Assembly: GCA_003228115.1 (NCBI GenBank)
Contig: QEVV01000005.1
Span: 124,001 to 188,000, forward strand
Direction: 5' to 3'
Origin: Chloroflexota bacterium
GTDB lineage: Bacteria; Chloroflexota; Dehalococcoidia; Lucifugimonadales; SAR202-VII-2
Length of the DNA: 64,000 nt
Below are positions 1 through 8,829 of this stretch, piece by piece. Below the pieces are notes generated by a model, which did no database searches, had not been told where the DNA came from, and saw nothing but the letters and a program-made list of their open reading frames with translations. A program made the position numbers and the translations under genes. How positions within the stretch are numbered: position 1 is the first letter of the stretch; every line of letters starts with the position of its first letter.

Positions 1-405
1 CGGGAACGCCAGAGGCACCCCAGCATCGCTTTTCAGGATGCCAACACGGGAACGTGGAACAGTTGGGAGGCAGGCATGCTGGACAACCCAGTCGCCCGCA
101 TGATGGGCTTTCCCGGCGCGCACGACTGTGGCCTCGACCGTATATCCTGGGTTTCTCAACTCCTCACCAACTGGATGGGCGACGCCGGGTTCCTCAGCAA
201 GCTGAGCGTGCGCCTGACCCGGCCCAACCTCTACGGAGACGTCACCTGGTGCGAAGGCAGCGTCTCTTCCAAGGGGTCGCAGGGAGTTGTGGAACTTAAT
301 CTCCAATGCCGGGACCAGCGAGGCGAAACAACAGCCGCTGGAACCGCTGAAGTTATCCTGCCCTCCCGCGTACAGCCAACCCAAGGCTCAGGAGCCGCCG
401 GGTGA
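1..405 (+). CDS. MaoC-like / FAS1-type acyl dehydratase, C-terminal part
   Basis: The 5' end lies outside the window; the frame is open from base 1 and stops with TGA at 403-405. The visible 134 residues contain DANTGTWNSWEAGML, then DRISWVSQLLTNWMGD and FNLYGD-like text (RPNLYGDVTWCEG), the usual C-terminal text of hot-dog-fold MaoC/FAS1-like dehydratases that hydrate or dehydrate acyl-CoA thioesters. An internal ATG at 76 is not a likely start because coding text continues upstream of it. The stop overlaps the GTG start of the next gene (GTGA), so it is translationally coupled to a CoA-transferase. This fits a CoA-thioester degradation operon. The substrate cannot be read from the sequence. 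Confidence 0.75.
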   Translation, partial: RERQRHPSIAFQDANTGTWNSWEAGMLDNPVARMMGFPGAHDCGLDRISWVSQLLTNWMGDAGFLSKLSVRLTRPNLYGDVTWCEGSVSSKGSQGVVELNLQCRDQRGETTAAGTAEVILPSRVQPTQGSGAAG

Positions 406-1610
406 GAGTACTCGAAGGCGTTCGGGTCGTGGAGTGGGGCGAGTTCGTGTCCGCCCCCTATTGCGGGCGGATATTGGCGGGACTGGGAGCCGAGGTCGTC
501 AAGGTTGAGACCCCGGGCTCAGGCGACGAAGCGAGGCTTCATGGCCCGTTCCCAAACGATCAACCAAACCCAGAGGCCAGCGGCCTCTTCCTGCATCTGA
601 ACGTTGGCAAGCGAGGCGTAACCCTAGACCCTGCCAAACCCGAAGGCCTCGCGCTTTTTCGTCGCCTGCTCTCCGAGACTGACATCTTGGTCACCAACTA
701 TCGCCCTTCGCAGGTTGAAGCATTGGGCCTCGGTCCCGAAGACTTGCTCGCCCTTAACCCGCGAATCATCGCCGCCACCGTGACGCCCTACGGATGGACC
801 GGCCCCTACCGCAACCTCCCAGGCTGTGACCTAACAGTTCTCGCTCTAGCAGGTGTGTCTTTCAGCGTCGGAGAGCCAGATCGCGAGCCCCTAACGCCGC
901 CTTACTTCATGAGCGACTACCAGGCTGGCCTCACAGCCGCCTCGGCCATCATGACAGCGCTCTTCGCCCGCGAAGACACGGGCAGAGGACAGCATGTCGA
1001 CATCGCGGCCTTCGAACCTTGGGCCACCTACCACGCTGGAGCAACGGTCACAACCTTCGTCTACCAAGGAGTCACGGGCCACCGGGATGGCCGCCGCAGG
1101 CCGGACTTGTACCCATACACTCTTCTCCCTTGCAAGGACGGGCTGCTTTGCCTCATCGCAAGGGAGGGCCGGCAGTGGAAACGCTTCCTTGTCGATGTTA
1201 TGCAAAGGGAAGACCTGGCCGACCACGAACGATATAGAAACCGGAGAGTCGTTGCTGAGGAGTATCCAGAGGAGATGGACGCCCTCCTCTCGCCCTGGCT
1301 CATGGAGCGGACACGGGAAGAGATCTTTGAACTCTGCCGCAAGCACCGAGTGCCGTTCGCCCCGGTCCGACGCATCGACGAGGTTCTGAACGATCCGCAC
1401 CTGGCTGAACGAGGGTTCTTCCGGACCATCGACCACCCAGTGGCCGGGTCTCTCCCATACACCGGAGCCCCGTTCCAAATGTCGGAGACACCGTGGAGCA
1501 TGCATAGCGCCGCCCCAACTCTGGGCGAGGCAAACGAAGAAGTATTCGGCGTCCGGCTGGGCTGCAGCAAAGAAGCGCTGAACGCTCTGCAACTTAGCAG
1601 CGTTATCTAG
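402..1610 (+). CDS. CaiB/BaiF class III CoA-transferase
   Basis: This 402-residue protein has full family length. It opens with RVLEGVRVVEWGEFVSAPYC and GAEVVKVETPGSGD, the CoA-binding N-terminal signature, and carries GRGQHVDIAAFE near residues 197-205. At the position where formyl-CoA transferase has its catalytic Asp I read Glu205; this alignment was made by eye, and Glu at this position occurs in many relatives. The GTG start overlaps the previous stop by 4 nt. A related paralogue follows after 15 nt. Family members move CoA between carboxylic acids, and here two transferases next to a dehydratase suggest activation of an organic acid for beta-oxidation-like breakdown. The substrate is unknown. 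Confidence 0.9.
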   Translation: MRVLEGVRVVEWGEFVSAPYCGRILAGLGAEVVKVETPGSGDEARLHGPFPNDQPNPEASGLFLHLNVGKRGVTLDPAKPEGLALFRRLLSETDILVTNYRPSQVEALGLGPEDLLALNPRIIAATVTPYGWTGPYRNLPGCDLTVLALAGVSFSVGEPDREPLTPPYFMSDYQAGLTAASAIMTALFAREDTGRGQHVDIAAFEPWATYHAGATVTTFVYQGVTGHRDGRRRPDLYPYTLLPCKDGLLCLIAREGRQWKRFLVDVMQREDLADHERYRNRRVVAEEYPEEMDALLSPWLMERTREEIFELCRKHRVPFAPVRRIDEVLNDPHLAERGFFRTIDHPVAGSLPYTGAPFQMSETPWSMHSAAPTLGEANEEVFGVRLGCSKEALNALQLSSVI

Positions 1611-1625
1611 TCCTTTGAGATAATA

Positions 1626-2855
1626 ATGCTTCCTCTTCAAGGTATACGGGTTCTGGACTTTGGCTGGGTGATGGCCGCGCCCATCACTGCCCACCTCATG
1701 GCCGACATGGGCGCCGAGGTCATCAAGGTTGAGTCGCGTACGCATCTTGACGCTGCCCGCCGTGGCCGACCCCTTGTATCAGGAGAGACTTCAGATGGCG
1801 ACCTCGGAAACGAGCCGGATCTCGTGCCCCTCTTCCACAGCCTCAACAGGGGAAAGCTCAGCATCACCGTCGACTTGACTCACCCTCGGGCGTGGGAAGC
1901 AATAAGGCCCCTTGTAGCAAAAACCGACGTCATAGTCCACAACCTGACACCCAGAGCATCGCGCAACCTTGGACTCACTTATGAACGCTTGGCCGCGCTC
2001 CGGGAGGACATAATCGTCGTGTCGCTGACTGCAGCAGGGCAGTACGGCCCCCTCAGCGACATCAGTGGCTATGCCCCTAGCGTCTCGTCCCTGGCCGGTC
2101 TGGAAGGGCTGGTGGGCTATGACGGCGAGGACCCGATCGGCATGCTCGGCCTCAACTTTTCCGATCCCAATGCGGGGATGCTGGGCTATTTGGCCGCAGT
2201 AGCTGCCTTGTGGCACCGCAAGCGGACCGGGCAAGGCCAGCACGTCGATTTGTCCCAAATGGAAGGCGTAGCCCAATACCTTGGCGAGCCTTTCATGGAA
2301 TATTCGATGAATGGCTCCGTGCCGTCGCCAAAAGGGCCTTACCACCCTCGCATGTCGCCCTACGGAAACTTCCCCACATCAGAACCCGACCGTTGGGTAG
2401 CCATAGCCATCGATGACGACCTGGATTGGCAAGCCTTCGGTAAGGTGATCGGTGAAAGCTGGGTCGAGGACGAACGATTCGCCTCCAGGGAGGGGCGAAT
2501 GGCGCATCGAGGAGAGTTGAACCAATTCGTGGCTGCCTGGACCGGCCCGAGGACAGTGGACGAAATCGTGCTCCCGCTTCAACACGCCAACGTCGCCGCC
2601 ATGCCAGTCATGAGCATTGAGGACCAGTTCGCCGATCCACAGCACCAAGCGAGAGAAGTCTACGTCAACGTGGAGCATCCGAAGGTGGGATCAGAACCCA
2701 TCCACGGTCTGGCCTGGAAAATGAGCGATACGCCCGGCCAAGTCGACCGCCCGGCCCCCCTCCTCGGCGAACACAATCGTTACGTTCTGGAGGACCTGCT
2801 GGGCTTTACCACGCATCAGGTACAGGATTTTCAAGACGCCGGGGTGCTTGAGTAA
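1626..2855 (+). CDS. CaiB/BaiF class III CoA-transferase (second paralogue)
   Basis: This 409-residue protein has the same fold as the preceding gene: GIRVLDFGWVMAAPI, MGAEVIKVESRTHLD, LNRGKLSITVDL and GQGQHVDLSQMEG (Glu213 at the presumed catalytic acidic site). The ATG start is 15 nt after the upstream stop, with only a weak purine stretch in front, so coupled translation is likely. Two adjacent class III genes may form a heteromer or serve two acids. The reaction type is secure and the substrate is not. Confidence 0.9.
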   Translation: MLPLQGIRVLDFGWVMAAPITAHLMADMGAEVIKVESRTHLDAARRGRPLVSGETSDGDLGNEPDLVPLFHSLNRGKLSITVDLTHPRAWEAIRPLVAKTDVIVHNLTPRASRNLGLTYERLAALREDIIVVSLTAAGQYGPLSDISGYAPSVSSLAGLEGLVGYDGEDPIGMLGLNFSDPNAGMLGYLAAVAALWHRKRTGQGQHVDLSQMEGVAQYLGEPFMEYSMNGSVPSPKGPYHPRMSPYGNFPTSEPDRWVAIAIDDDLDWQAFGKVIGESWVEDERFASREGRMAHRGELNQFVAAWTGPRTVDEIVLPLQHANVAAMPVMSIEDQFADPQHQAREVYVNVEHPKVGSEPIHGLAWKMSDTPGQVDRPAPLLGEHNRYVLEDLLGFTTHQVQDFQDAGVLE

Positions 2856-2898
2856 GAACCACAGCTGAATCTAAAGAATCACCCTCGTCGCGAAACCA

Positions 2899-2930
2899 AT
2901 GTAGGGGCGTTCAATTGAACGCCCCTACAT
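2899..2930. repeat. GTAGGGGCG palindromic repeat, copy 1
   Basis: This is a perfect 32-nt inverted repeat with core GTAGGGGCGTTCAA followed by its complement, centred on AATT. The same 28-nt core recurs exactly at 51035-51062 and imperfectly at 63293-63317, with a relative at 63234-63260. It sits between the convergent CoA-transferase and enoyl-CoA hydratase genes. It looks like a REP/MITE-type dispersed element that could also act as a bidirectional hairpin. Confidence 0.85.
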
Positions 2931-3022
2931 CCGTTATCAATGAAGCCCCGTTATCACAACCGCCTACGCCGAATTCCTCGCCGTTTCAACAGCGTCACCC
3001 CATTTTGGACGCCGGCGGATGC

Positions 3023-3895
3023 CTAGACGCCCAGGCCATCGTAACGGTCGTCACGCTCGTGGAAACCGGCGCGCACACCCTTATCCCGCCGTGCCTTGAA
3101 GAAGTTGTGCTCTCCTTCCTCAAAGCGGAGGTTGGTGAACAGTGTGTGAGTCAGGTAGCCCTGGGTCAGCCCTTGCGTCACTCCCAAGATGTCGAGAATC
3201 CATTGGTGAGATGCCTTGCCGATGGCGATGCCGTCGGCGGGAAGCAGCGAGGCCTCCTGTGCATAACGATTCACTTCCTCTTCGAGCTTGTCGGCAGGAA
3301 CAGCCTTCGAGACTAGCCCCATATCTGCCGCCTCGATACCACTCAGCGTGCGTCCAGTCAGCAGCAATTCCCTTGCTCGTTTCAGCCCCACGCTGTGGTA
3401 CAAGGGCAACATGTTGAGGCCCCCGCCAGCGAAGCCAAGCCGCTGCTCTGCGTGGGATATCTGAGCGTCCTCAGCGGCAACGGCGATGTCGCAGAACTCG
3501 GCCATAATCGTGCCCTCGCCGATGCAGTGACCCTGTACCTGGGCTATCGTTATCTTGGGATGAAGCATCAGCTTCATGTGCCGTTCCATCCACTCGCGGT
3601 CGACCTTCAAGCGCACACGCTGACTGGGGCGGCGCTCTCCACTCTCGCCTGTGCCATAGCCGTAGATGAACCCAACCGTCGACAGGTCATGCCCGGAGCA
3701 GAAGCTGGAACCTGCCCCCCTGAGTATGACAACCTTGATGTCGTCATCATCGGCGGCCTCAGCCAAAGCGGCATAGAGATCGTCGTTGATCCCACCCTGG
3801 CCGGGGAAGTCAATCGAGTTAAGCTTCTCCGGCCTGTTTAGCGTGATTCGGGCGATAGCATCTTGCTTCTCATAAAGAACATACTGGTAGCTCAA
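3023..3895 (-). CDS. Enoyl-CoA hydratase/isomerase family protein
   Basis: I place the start at TTG 3895, giving 290 residues. An AGGAG box sits 8 nt upstream, and the protein then opens with SYQYVLYEKQDAIARITLNRPEKLN, the classic crotonase beginning. The longer open frame to 4021 would run into the upstream gene. Other crotonase marks are SFCSGHDL (oxyanion hole 1), VQGHCIGEGTIMAEFCD and HAEQRLGF (oxyanion hole 2). The family hydrates, isomerises or hydrolyses acyl-CoA. It lies 50 nt after an SDR gene on the same strand. The C-terminal third is longer than in minimal crotonases. The exact reaction is unknown. Confidence 0.85.
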   Translation of the reverse strand: MSYQYVLYEKQDAIARITLNRPEKLNSIDFPGQGGINDDLYAALAEAADDDDIKVVILRGAGSSFCSGHDLSTVGFIYGYGTGESGERRPSQRVRLKVDREWMERHMKLMLHPKITIAQVQGHCIGEGTIMAEFCDIAVAAEDAQISHAEQRLGFAGGGLNMLPLYHSVGLKRARELLLTGRTLSGIEAADMGLVSKAVPADKLEEEVNRYAQEASLLPADGIAIGKASHQWILDILGVTQGLTQGYLTHTLFTNLRFEEGEHNFFKARRDKGVRAGFHERDDRYDGLGV

Positions 3896-3945
3896 TACTG
3901 GCTCCTGATCTTCCCTAACTTTGCATTCACATTCGCGAGAGCGTC

Positions 3946-4971
3946 CTATCGAGAGAACGACCCGCCTTGGCCACCCGCGGATGGGATAGCGGTCGGCTGG
4001 ATTCCCAAACGGTCCATCCACATGACCCAGTCCTTGATCGCCTCTTCCAGCGTGAACTGGGGCTCATAGCCCAGCTCTTTCGTCGCCCGAGAGATGTCCA
4101 TCACATAGTAGGCACGCGGCCCCATGTTCCGCGGGTCACGGCCGTCCCCGATCTCGATCTGCGCTCCGGGTATGGCCGCTCTAACGGCATCTGCAAACTG
4201 CTTCACCGTGTAGCGCCTACCACTGCCAATGTGGAACACATGATGCTCCGGGGTAGGCTCGGCAAGAACGCCACAGACGACGCTGTGGGCAACGTCTCTG
4301 GCGTAGGTCATGTCCATGATCTCGTCCCCACCATGCTCCAGCACCGTGGGAATACCGAGCAAGGCGTTTTCAACCATCTGAATCCAGAGAATGTTGTGCA
4401 GGCCGTGACGAGGATCCTTCTTGCCCATGCCAAAGATAGCGGCGTACCGAAGGGCCACGAACCCTATGCCGTACAGGTTCTTGTAGTTCAGCCCCATCAG
4501 TTCGCTAGCGACCTTCGAGGCGCTGTAGACGGCCTTCATTGGGTAAGCCGGGACATCCTCGCCTACGGGTTTCAGCGTCGGGTACAGGTACTCATCGGTC
4601 AGGGGACCCAAAGCGCCAACCGAGCTGGTGAACACCACACGGTCGCAGTCCATAATGCGGGCCGCTTCCAGCATATAAACCGTGCTCATTGCATTGATTT
4701 GAAAACCCTGAAGAGGGTTGGCATCGGCGGCGTCAGGGTACACGGCAGCTAGATGGCAAATGCAGTCGATGTTGTTTTCCTTCACCGCCCGAATCACATT
4801 GGCGAAGTCCAAGACATCGCCAACCACGAGATTCAACTCGCCCGAGAGGTCTGGCAGCAGGCTGAAATCAGACCGGTTGTCATAGATGACTGGCGTGTGG
4901 CCCTTCTCAATAAGCTCCCGCACGACCCAACACCCGTTTACGCCCAGTCCGCCTGTAACGAGGATTCTCAT
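3946..4971 (-). CDS. NAD(P)-dependent epimerase/dehydratase (extended SDR)
   Basis: This 341-residue extended short-chain dehydrogenase/reductase has the Rossmann motif TGGLGVNG at residues 6-13, the active-site pair Tyr149 and Lys153 (YSASK) and an upstream Ser-rich FTSSVG segment at about 114-119. A GGGGGAAG ribosome-binding site precedes the ATG. Relatives act on nucleotide sugars or 3-beta-hydroxy substrates. Next to an enoyl-CoA hydratase and hyuB genes, a catabolic dehydrogenase is as likely as a sugar epimerase. It heads a two-gene minus-strand unit with the enoyl-CoA hydratase. Confidence 0.85.
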   Translation of the reverse strand: MRILVTGGLGVNGCWVVRELIEKGHTPVIYDNRSDFSLLPDLSGELNLVVGDVLDFANVIRAVKENNIDCICHLAAVYPDAADANPLQGFQINAMSTVYMLEAARIMDCDRVVFTSSVGALGPLTDEYLYPTLKPVGEDVPAYPMKAVYSASKVASELMGLNYKNLYGIGFVALRYAAIFGMGKKDPRHGLHNILWIQMVENALLGIPTVLEHGGDEIMDMTYARDVAHSVVCGVLAEPTPEHHVFHIGSGRRYTVKQFADAVRAAIPGAQIEIGDGRDPRNMGPRAYYVMDISRATKELGYEPQFTLEEAIKDWVMWMDRLGIQPTAIPSAGGQGGSFSR

Positions 4972-5279
4972 ACTTCCCCCTCAATAAATTCTTTCTCAAT
5001 GCCGCGCCCGATTGTACATCAGCGGCAGCGTTGTTAGGAAACGAGGCTGAATCTGCGCCACCGGCGTTCCCGCCCCACCAAAAGCCACGCCACAGAGTAC
5101 CGGGACTCGCAACGACCAACGGGTTGAATTGTCATGCTGAGGAGTCGGCTGAACCCCCCCTGCCCCGTCCCGCCGACGAAGGATCTCAGCGCTGGATCGT
5201 CACAACGTCAGGCACCATTCAAAGAAGAATGCAGAAGTGGGAGGCATGAGACCGATGGTCATGTGGGCAGCGCCAGACC
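4972..5279. other. 308-nt intergenic region with one dispersed repeat
   Basis: I see no credible gene here. The region contains a REP-like element (5129-5190, listed separately) and the leader of the SDR gene. The short open frames over it have no homology-like text or ribosome-binding sites. Confidence 0.6.
5129..5190. repeat. TTGTCATnCTGAG-type dispersed repeat
   Basis: The element begins TTGTCATGCTGAGGA and ends CGAAGGATCTCAGC, with nested complementary arms (GCTGAG with CTCAGC, and GTCGGC with GCCGAC). Related pieces occur at 6994-7007 (minus strand) and 43688-43716. The pattern matches the common environmental-genome repeat of the TTGTCATTCTGAGCGAAGCGAAG type. Confidence 0.7.
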
Positions 5280-6983
5280 CTACCCCGTTCCCCTCAGCGC
5301 GGCCGCAATCAGATCATCGCTGAGGCCGTAGGTTGCCTTGGCAACTTCGGCGGTAATAAAGCCGTTCTGAAGGTCTAGGATCACCCGTTCCCTGTCCCGC
5401 TCTTTTGGCAGGCCCACGCCGCCCGCGCTGCCCGTCTCGACACGGAGGACATCCCCTTCTTCTATCGCTATGTTGGAGATCAGCCCCTTAAAGTACTGCT
5501 CGTTTTCGGCGCCTGGGTTAATGATGACACAACCCGCCACGCCGTCCAGTCCGCCATCGACGCCATGCGACGGCCTTAGCACGCGGTCGCTGCCCCCCGA
5601 GAAACGGCTCTCGCTGCGGACCACGTAGTCCCGACGGTACCCGAGGCCGCCTCGGTACTGGCCCGCGCCGCCTGAATCCGGGATAACGCTGAATTGCTGC
5701 AACTCAACGTCGAACTCTGATTCAAGGATCTCAACGCTGGCGAACTTTGCTCCTCCCGTCCAGGAGTGGCCGGTGCCCGTGAATCCGTCGCCGCCGCCAA
5801 ATGCGCCGTTGCCTGAAATAAGAAGTTCGTATTGGACGTAAGGCCGACCCTTGCCACTGACGTTGCCGATCACCACCATGTTGCCGCTGGCATTGTGGGC
5901 AACCGGCGGACGGCCAGCAGCTTTGCTCAAGGCCGTGAAGATGATGTCCTCAACAAGGCCAAGCGTCATTGAGTAGAAACCCACCGGAGCGGGGAAAATG
6001 GGATCCACAACACTCCCAGGCCTGAACCGGCACTCGACGGCTCGGGCCAGGCCAAAGTTGTTGGGCACACTAGGGTCAATCATGGCCACAGCGGCGAAGC
6101 ATGCCATGCCCCGGATGAAGGGTGGACGTACGTTAACCGGGCCTGCGCTCTGGTCATCTGAGCCGGAGAAGTCCAAGACGAGCCGGTCGCCCTCTTTAAT
6201 CGCCGCAACATGGAGCCTAATAGGCTTGCTGGCATCGGCAATATCGTCGATGTAGGCCTCTGCCTCATAAACGCCGTCAGGCCAACTGGCGATCTCTTGA
6301 CGCACCCTTGCCTCAGTGCGCAGCCCGATTTGCTCGAAGGCAGCAAGGGTAGTCTCCTTGCCGTATACGTCCATCAATTCCTTGATTCGGGTTGCCCCAA
6401 TGCTCCAAAGCGCCCCCGCCTGCGCTCCCAGGTCACCCAGCACTAGGGTCGGCGTCCTGCTGTTGGCCGTTAGAAATTGGACAGTCTCTTTGACGAGTTT
6501 TCTCCGGCTCTGGAACTTCGCCGGAATGATTTGCAGGCCCTCGCCGAACACGTCTCTGGCGAGGACGTTTCTGCTCCCAGGCGACTGACCGCCAATGTCG
6601 CTCTTGTGACCCATGCTGCAGCAGAAGGCGACAACATCGCCGTCGTACATCACCGGCATGACCACGACCATATCGTTGGGGTGCGGGCATCCGCTGTAGT
6701 AGGGATTGTTGATGAGGAAGCAGTCGCCGTCCTCCATCTCCTCATAGGTATACAGCTTCAGAATCCCTATAACGCATTCAGGGTAAGCGCCCAGATGAGG
6801 CGGCAGCGGCGAGTGTTGTCCCACCACCTTGCCCTCGCGGTCGACTATACCCGCACTGAAGTCGTGGGACTCTCTGATAATCGTGGAAAATCCCGTGCGG
6901 AGCACGGCGGCCTGCATTTCTCGCACGATACCGTCCAGCCGAGCTCGAACAACTTCTTGGAGTATGACGTCAACATCTGGCAC
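5280..6983 (-). CDS. hyuB: Hydantoinase B / N-methylhydantoinase B-type subunit (HyuB copy 3)
   Basis: With the GTG start at 6983 the protein is 567 residues and begins MPDVDVILQEVVRARLDG, aligning exactly with the two other HyuB copies here (MTNVDVITREII and MVDVDVITQEVI). The longer ATG frame from 7028 would add 15 residues encoded by a repeat fragment. Family marks are STIIRESHDFSAG, NPYYSGCPHPNDMV, CSMGHKSDIGGQSPGS and PDSGGAGQYRGGLGY. HyuB pairs with an ATP-binding HyuA subunit for ATP-driven opening of hydantoin, oxoproline or related cyclic imides, or carboxylation of small substrates. It is the last hyu gene of the minus-strand block, 95 nt below hyuB2. Confidence 0.9.
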   Translation of the reverse strand: MPDVDVILQEVVRARLDGIVREMQAAVLRTGFSTIIRESHDFSAGIVDREGKVVGQHSPLPPHLGAYPECVIGILKLYTYEEMEDGDCFLINNPYYSGCPHPNDMVVVMPVMYDGDVVAFCCSMGHKSDIGGQSPGSRNVLARDVFGEGLQIIPAKFQSRRKLVKETVQFLTANSRTPTLVLGDLGAQAGALWSIGATRIKELMDVYGKETTLAAFEQIGLRTEARVRQEIASWPDGVYEAEAYIDDIADASKPIRLHVAAIKEGDRLVLDFSGSDDQSAGPVNVRPPFIRGMACFAAVAMIDPSVPNNFGLARAVECRFRPGSVVDPIFPAPVGFYSMTLGLVEDIIFTALSKAAGRPPVAHNASGNMVVIGNVSGKGRPYVQYELLISGNGAFGGGDGFTGTGHSWTGGAKFASVEILESEFDVELQQFSVIPDSGGAGQYRGGLGYRRDYVVRSESRFSGGSDRVLRPSHGVDGGLDGVAGCVIINPGAENEQYFKGLISNIAIEEGDVLRVETGSAGGVGLPKERDRERVILDLQNGFITAEVAKATYGLSDDLIAAALRGTG

Positions 6984-7078
6984 TTCCCCTGTGGCTCGGA
7001 ATGACAATAGGAGGGATTCTGCGGTCATACGATACGGCGAGAGCCAGGGGATGTAAACGACAGGAGAGGGTGGGAGTC

Positions 7079-8776
7079 CTAGCCGCCCATTCTCTCGTCT
7101 AGGAGGTCATCAGACAGATGATAGATATTCTTAGCGGCCTCTCGCGTTATATAGCCATCAAGGACATCACCGACGATGCGATCAGGGTCGCGCTCTGTTG
7201 GCGCCCCTACTCCGCCAGACCCGCCCGTCTCTACGCGCACGAGGTCGCCAGGAGCGATGGCTAGATTGGAAACAAGACCGTCAAAGGTGCGCGCTCTGTC
7301 TGTTCCAGGATTAAGTTCCACATGGCCGGAGGTACCGTTCAGGCCGCCCTCCATTCCTTGAGGCGGCGCAATGGTGCGAACGCTGCCGCCTGCATACCGG
7401 CTCTCAGGGCCGACCCTGTAGTCGCGGCGGTAGCCAAGACCCCCGCGGAACCGTCCTGCCCCACCCGAGTCGGGTATCAGACGGAACTGCTCCATCTCCA
7501 CATCAAACTCGGACTCTAGTATCTCCACGTTGGCCAATTTAGCGCCGCCGCTCCATGAGTGCCCCACACCCGACCAACCGTCGCCGCCGTCATAAGCGCC
7601 GTTACCTGACAGCAGTAACTCGTACTGGACGTAAGGACGGCCCTTGCCGCTCACGTTGCCCAGCACCACCATGCCTGCCGGAGAGTTGTGGGCAACTGCT
7701 GGACGCCCAGCTGCCTGGCTCATCGCTGCGAAGATAATGTCTTCTACGCCAGAAAGGCTCATTGAATAAAAGCCAACCGGCCCAGGGAAAGCAGGGTCAA
7801 CGATACTCCCGTGGCGGAACTTGCACTCCACCACCCTTGCCAGTCCAAAGTTATTGGGAAGTGTGGGGTCCACCATCGCAACCAATGCGAAATAGGCCAT
7901 GCCTCTGATAAAGGGCGGACGCATGTTGATCGGCCCTGCGCTCTGATCGCCAGAGCTCGAAAAATCAAGGATCAGGCTCTCGCCTTCTTTAATTGCGGCG
8001 ACATGCATCCGAATAGCGGTGCCGGGGTTCACAATATCGTCAACGAAGGCTTCCGCCTCATAGACGCCATCCTTCCATGTTGCGACCTCTTGCCGGACGC
8101 GCGCCTCCGTGCTCGCTCCCATGTGTTCGAACGAAGTGACAACAACGTCCTTGCCGTACTCATCCATGAGCCTCTTCAGGCGTTCGCCGCCAATGCTCCA
8201 GAGCGCCCCAGCTTGCGCGCCAAGGTCCCCCAGCACCAATCGAGGAGTTCGGCTATTGGCCACCAAGAATTGTTCCACTTCCTTCACGGGTTTACGGCGG
8301 CTCAGGAACTTCACGGGGAGGATATGCAAACCCTCGCCAAAGACATCCCTGGCCATTCCGTTTCGGCTGCCCGGAGATTGCCCGCCGATGTCGCTCTTGT
8401 GGCCCATGCTGCAGCAGAAAGCTACAACCTCGCCCTCATAGAACACCGGCATGACAACAACCATGTCGTTAGGGTGAGGGCAGCCGCTGTAATACGGGTG
8501 ATTGGTAAGAAAGCAGTCCCCGTCTTCCATTTCGTCATAGGAATAGAACTGGAGCACGCCCTTGACGCACTCAGGATAGGCGCCTAGATGCGGGGGAACC
8601 GGCGAAAACTGGCCCACCGTATTTCCTTCGCGGTCAGCTATGCCGGCGCTGAAGTCGTGGGATTCTCGGATGATGGTCGAAAAGCCGGTGCGAAGGACGG
8701 CGGCCTGCATCTCCCGGACGACGCCGTCCAGCCGTGCCCGGATGATCTCTCGGGTAATAACGTCAACATTGGTCAT
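7079..8776 (-). CDS. hyuB: Hydantoinase B-type subunit (HyuB copy 2)
   Basis: This 565-residue protein is closely similar along its whole length to the other two HyuB proteins in the window. It has STIIRESHDFSAG near residues 29-41, HPYYSGCPHPNDMVVV, CSMGHKSDIGGQSPGS, IDF-type DFSSSGDQSAGPIN and PDSGGAGRFRGGLGY. An AGGAAG box precedes the ATG by 8 nt. It follows livF by 53 nt, so the Liv transporter and this enzyme are probably cotranscribed. It probably shares the single HyuA at 15573-17621. The substrate is unknown. Confidence 0.92.
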   Translation of the reverse strand: MTNVDVITREIIRARLDGVVREMQAAVLRTGFSTIIRESHDFSAGIADREGNTVGQFSPVPPHLGAYPECVKGVLQFYSYDEMEDGDCFLTNHPYYSGCPHPNDMVVVMPVFYEGEVVAFCCSMGHKSDIGGQSPGSRNGMARDVFGEGLHILPVKFLSRRKPVKEVEQFLVANSRTPRLVLGDLGAQAGALWSIGGERLKRLMDEYGKDVVVTSFEHMGASTEARVRQEVATWKDGVYEAEAFVDDIVNPGTAIRMHVAAIKEGESLILDFSSSGDQSAGPINMRPPFIRGMAYFALVAMVDPTLPNNFGLARVVECKFRHGSIVDPAFPGPVGFYSMSLSGVEDIIFAAMSQAAGRPAVAHNSPAGMVVLGNVSGKGRPYVQYELLLSGNGAYDGGDGWSGVGHSWSGGAKLANVEILESEFDVEMEQFRLIPDSGGAGRFRGGLGYRRDYRVGPESRYAGGSVRTIAPPQGMEGGLNGTSGHVELNPGTDRARTFDGLVSNLAIAPGDLVRVETGGSGGVGAPTERDPDRIVGDVLDGYITREAAKNIYHLSDDLLDERMGG

Positions 8777-8829
8777 AGAGGGAACTTCCTAATTCAGAGG
8801 GTCAAAGGAGGGGAATACCGACTCGAGGG

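Noticed and set aside
2899-2930. CRISPR-like repeat from the GTAGGGGCG palindromes
   Set aside because: Copies are tens of kilobases apart with no spacers and no cas genes.
3896-4021. N-terminal extension of the enoyl-CoA hydratase to 4021
   Set aside because: It overlaps the SDR gene, lacks crotonase text, and the TTG at 3895 has a well-spaced AGGAG.
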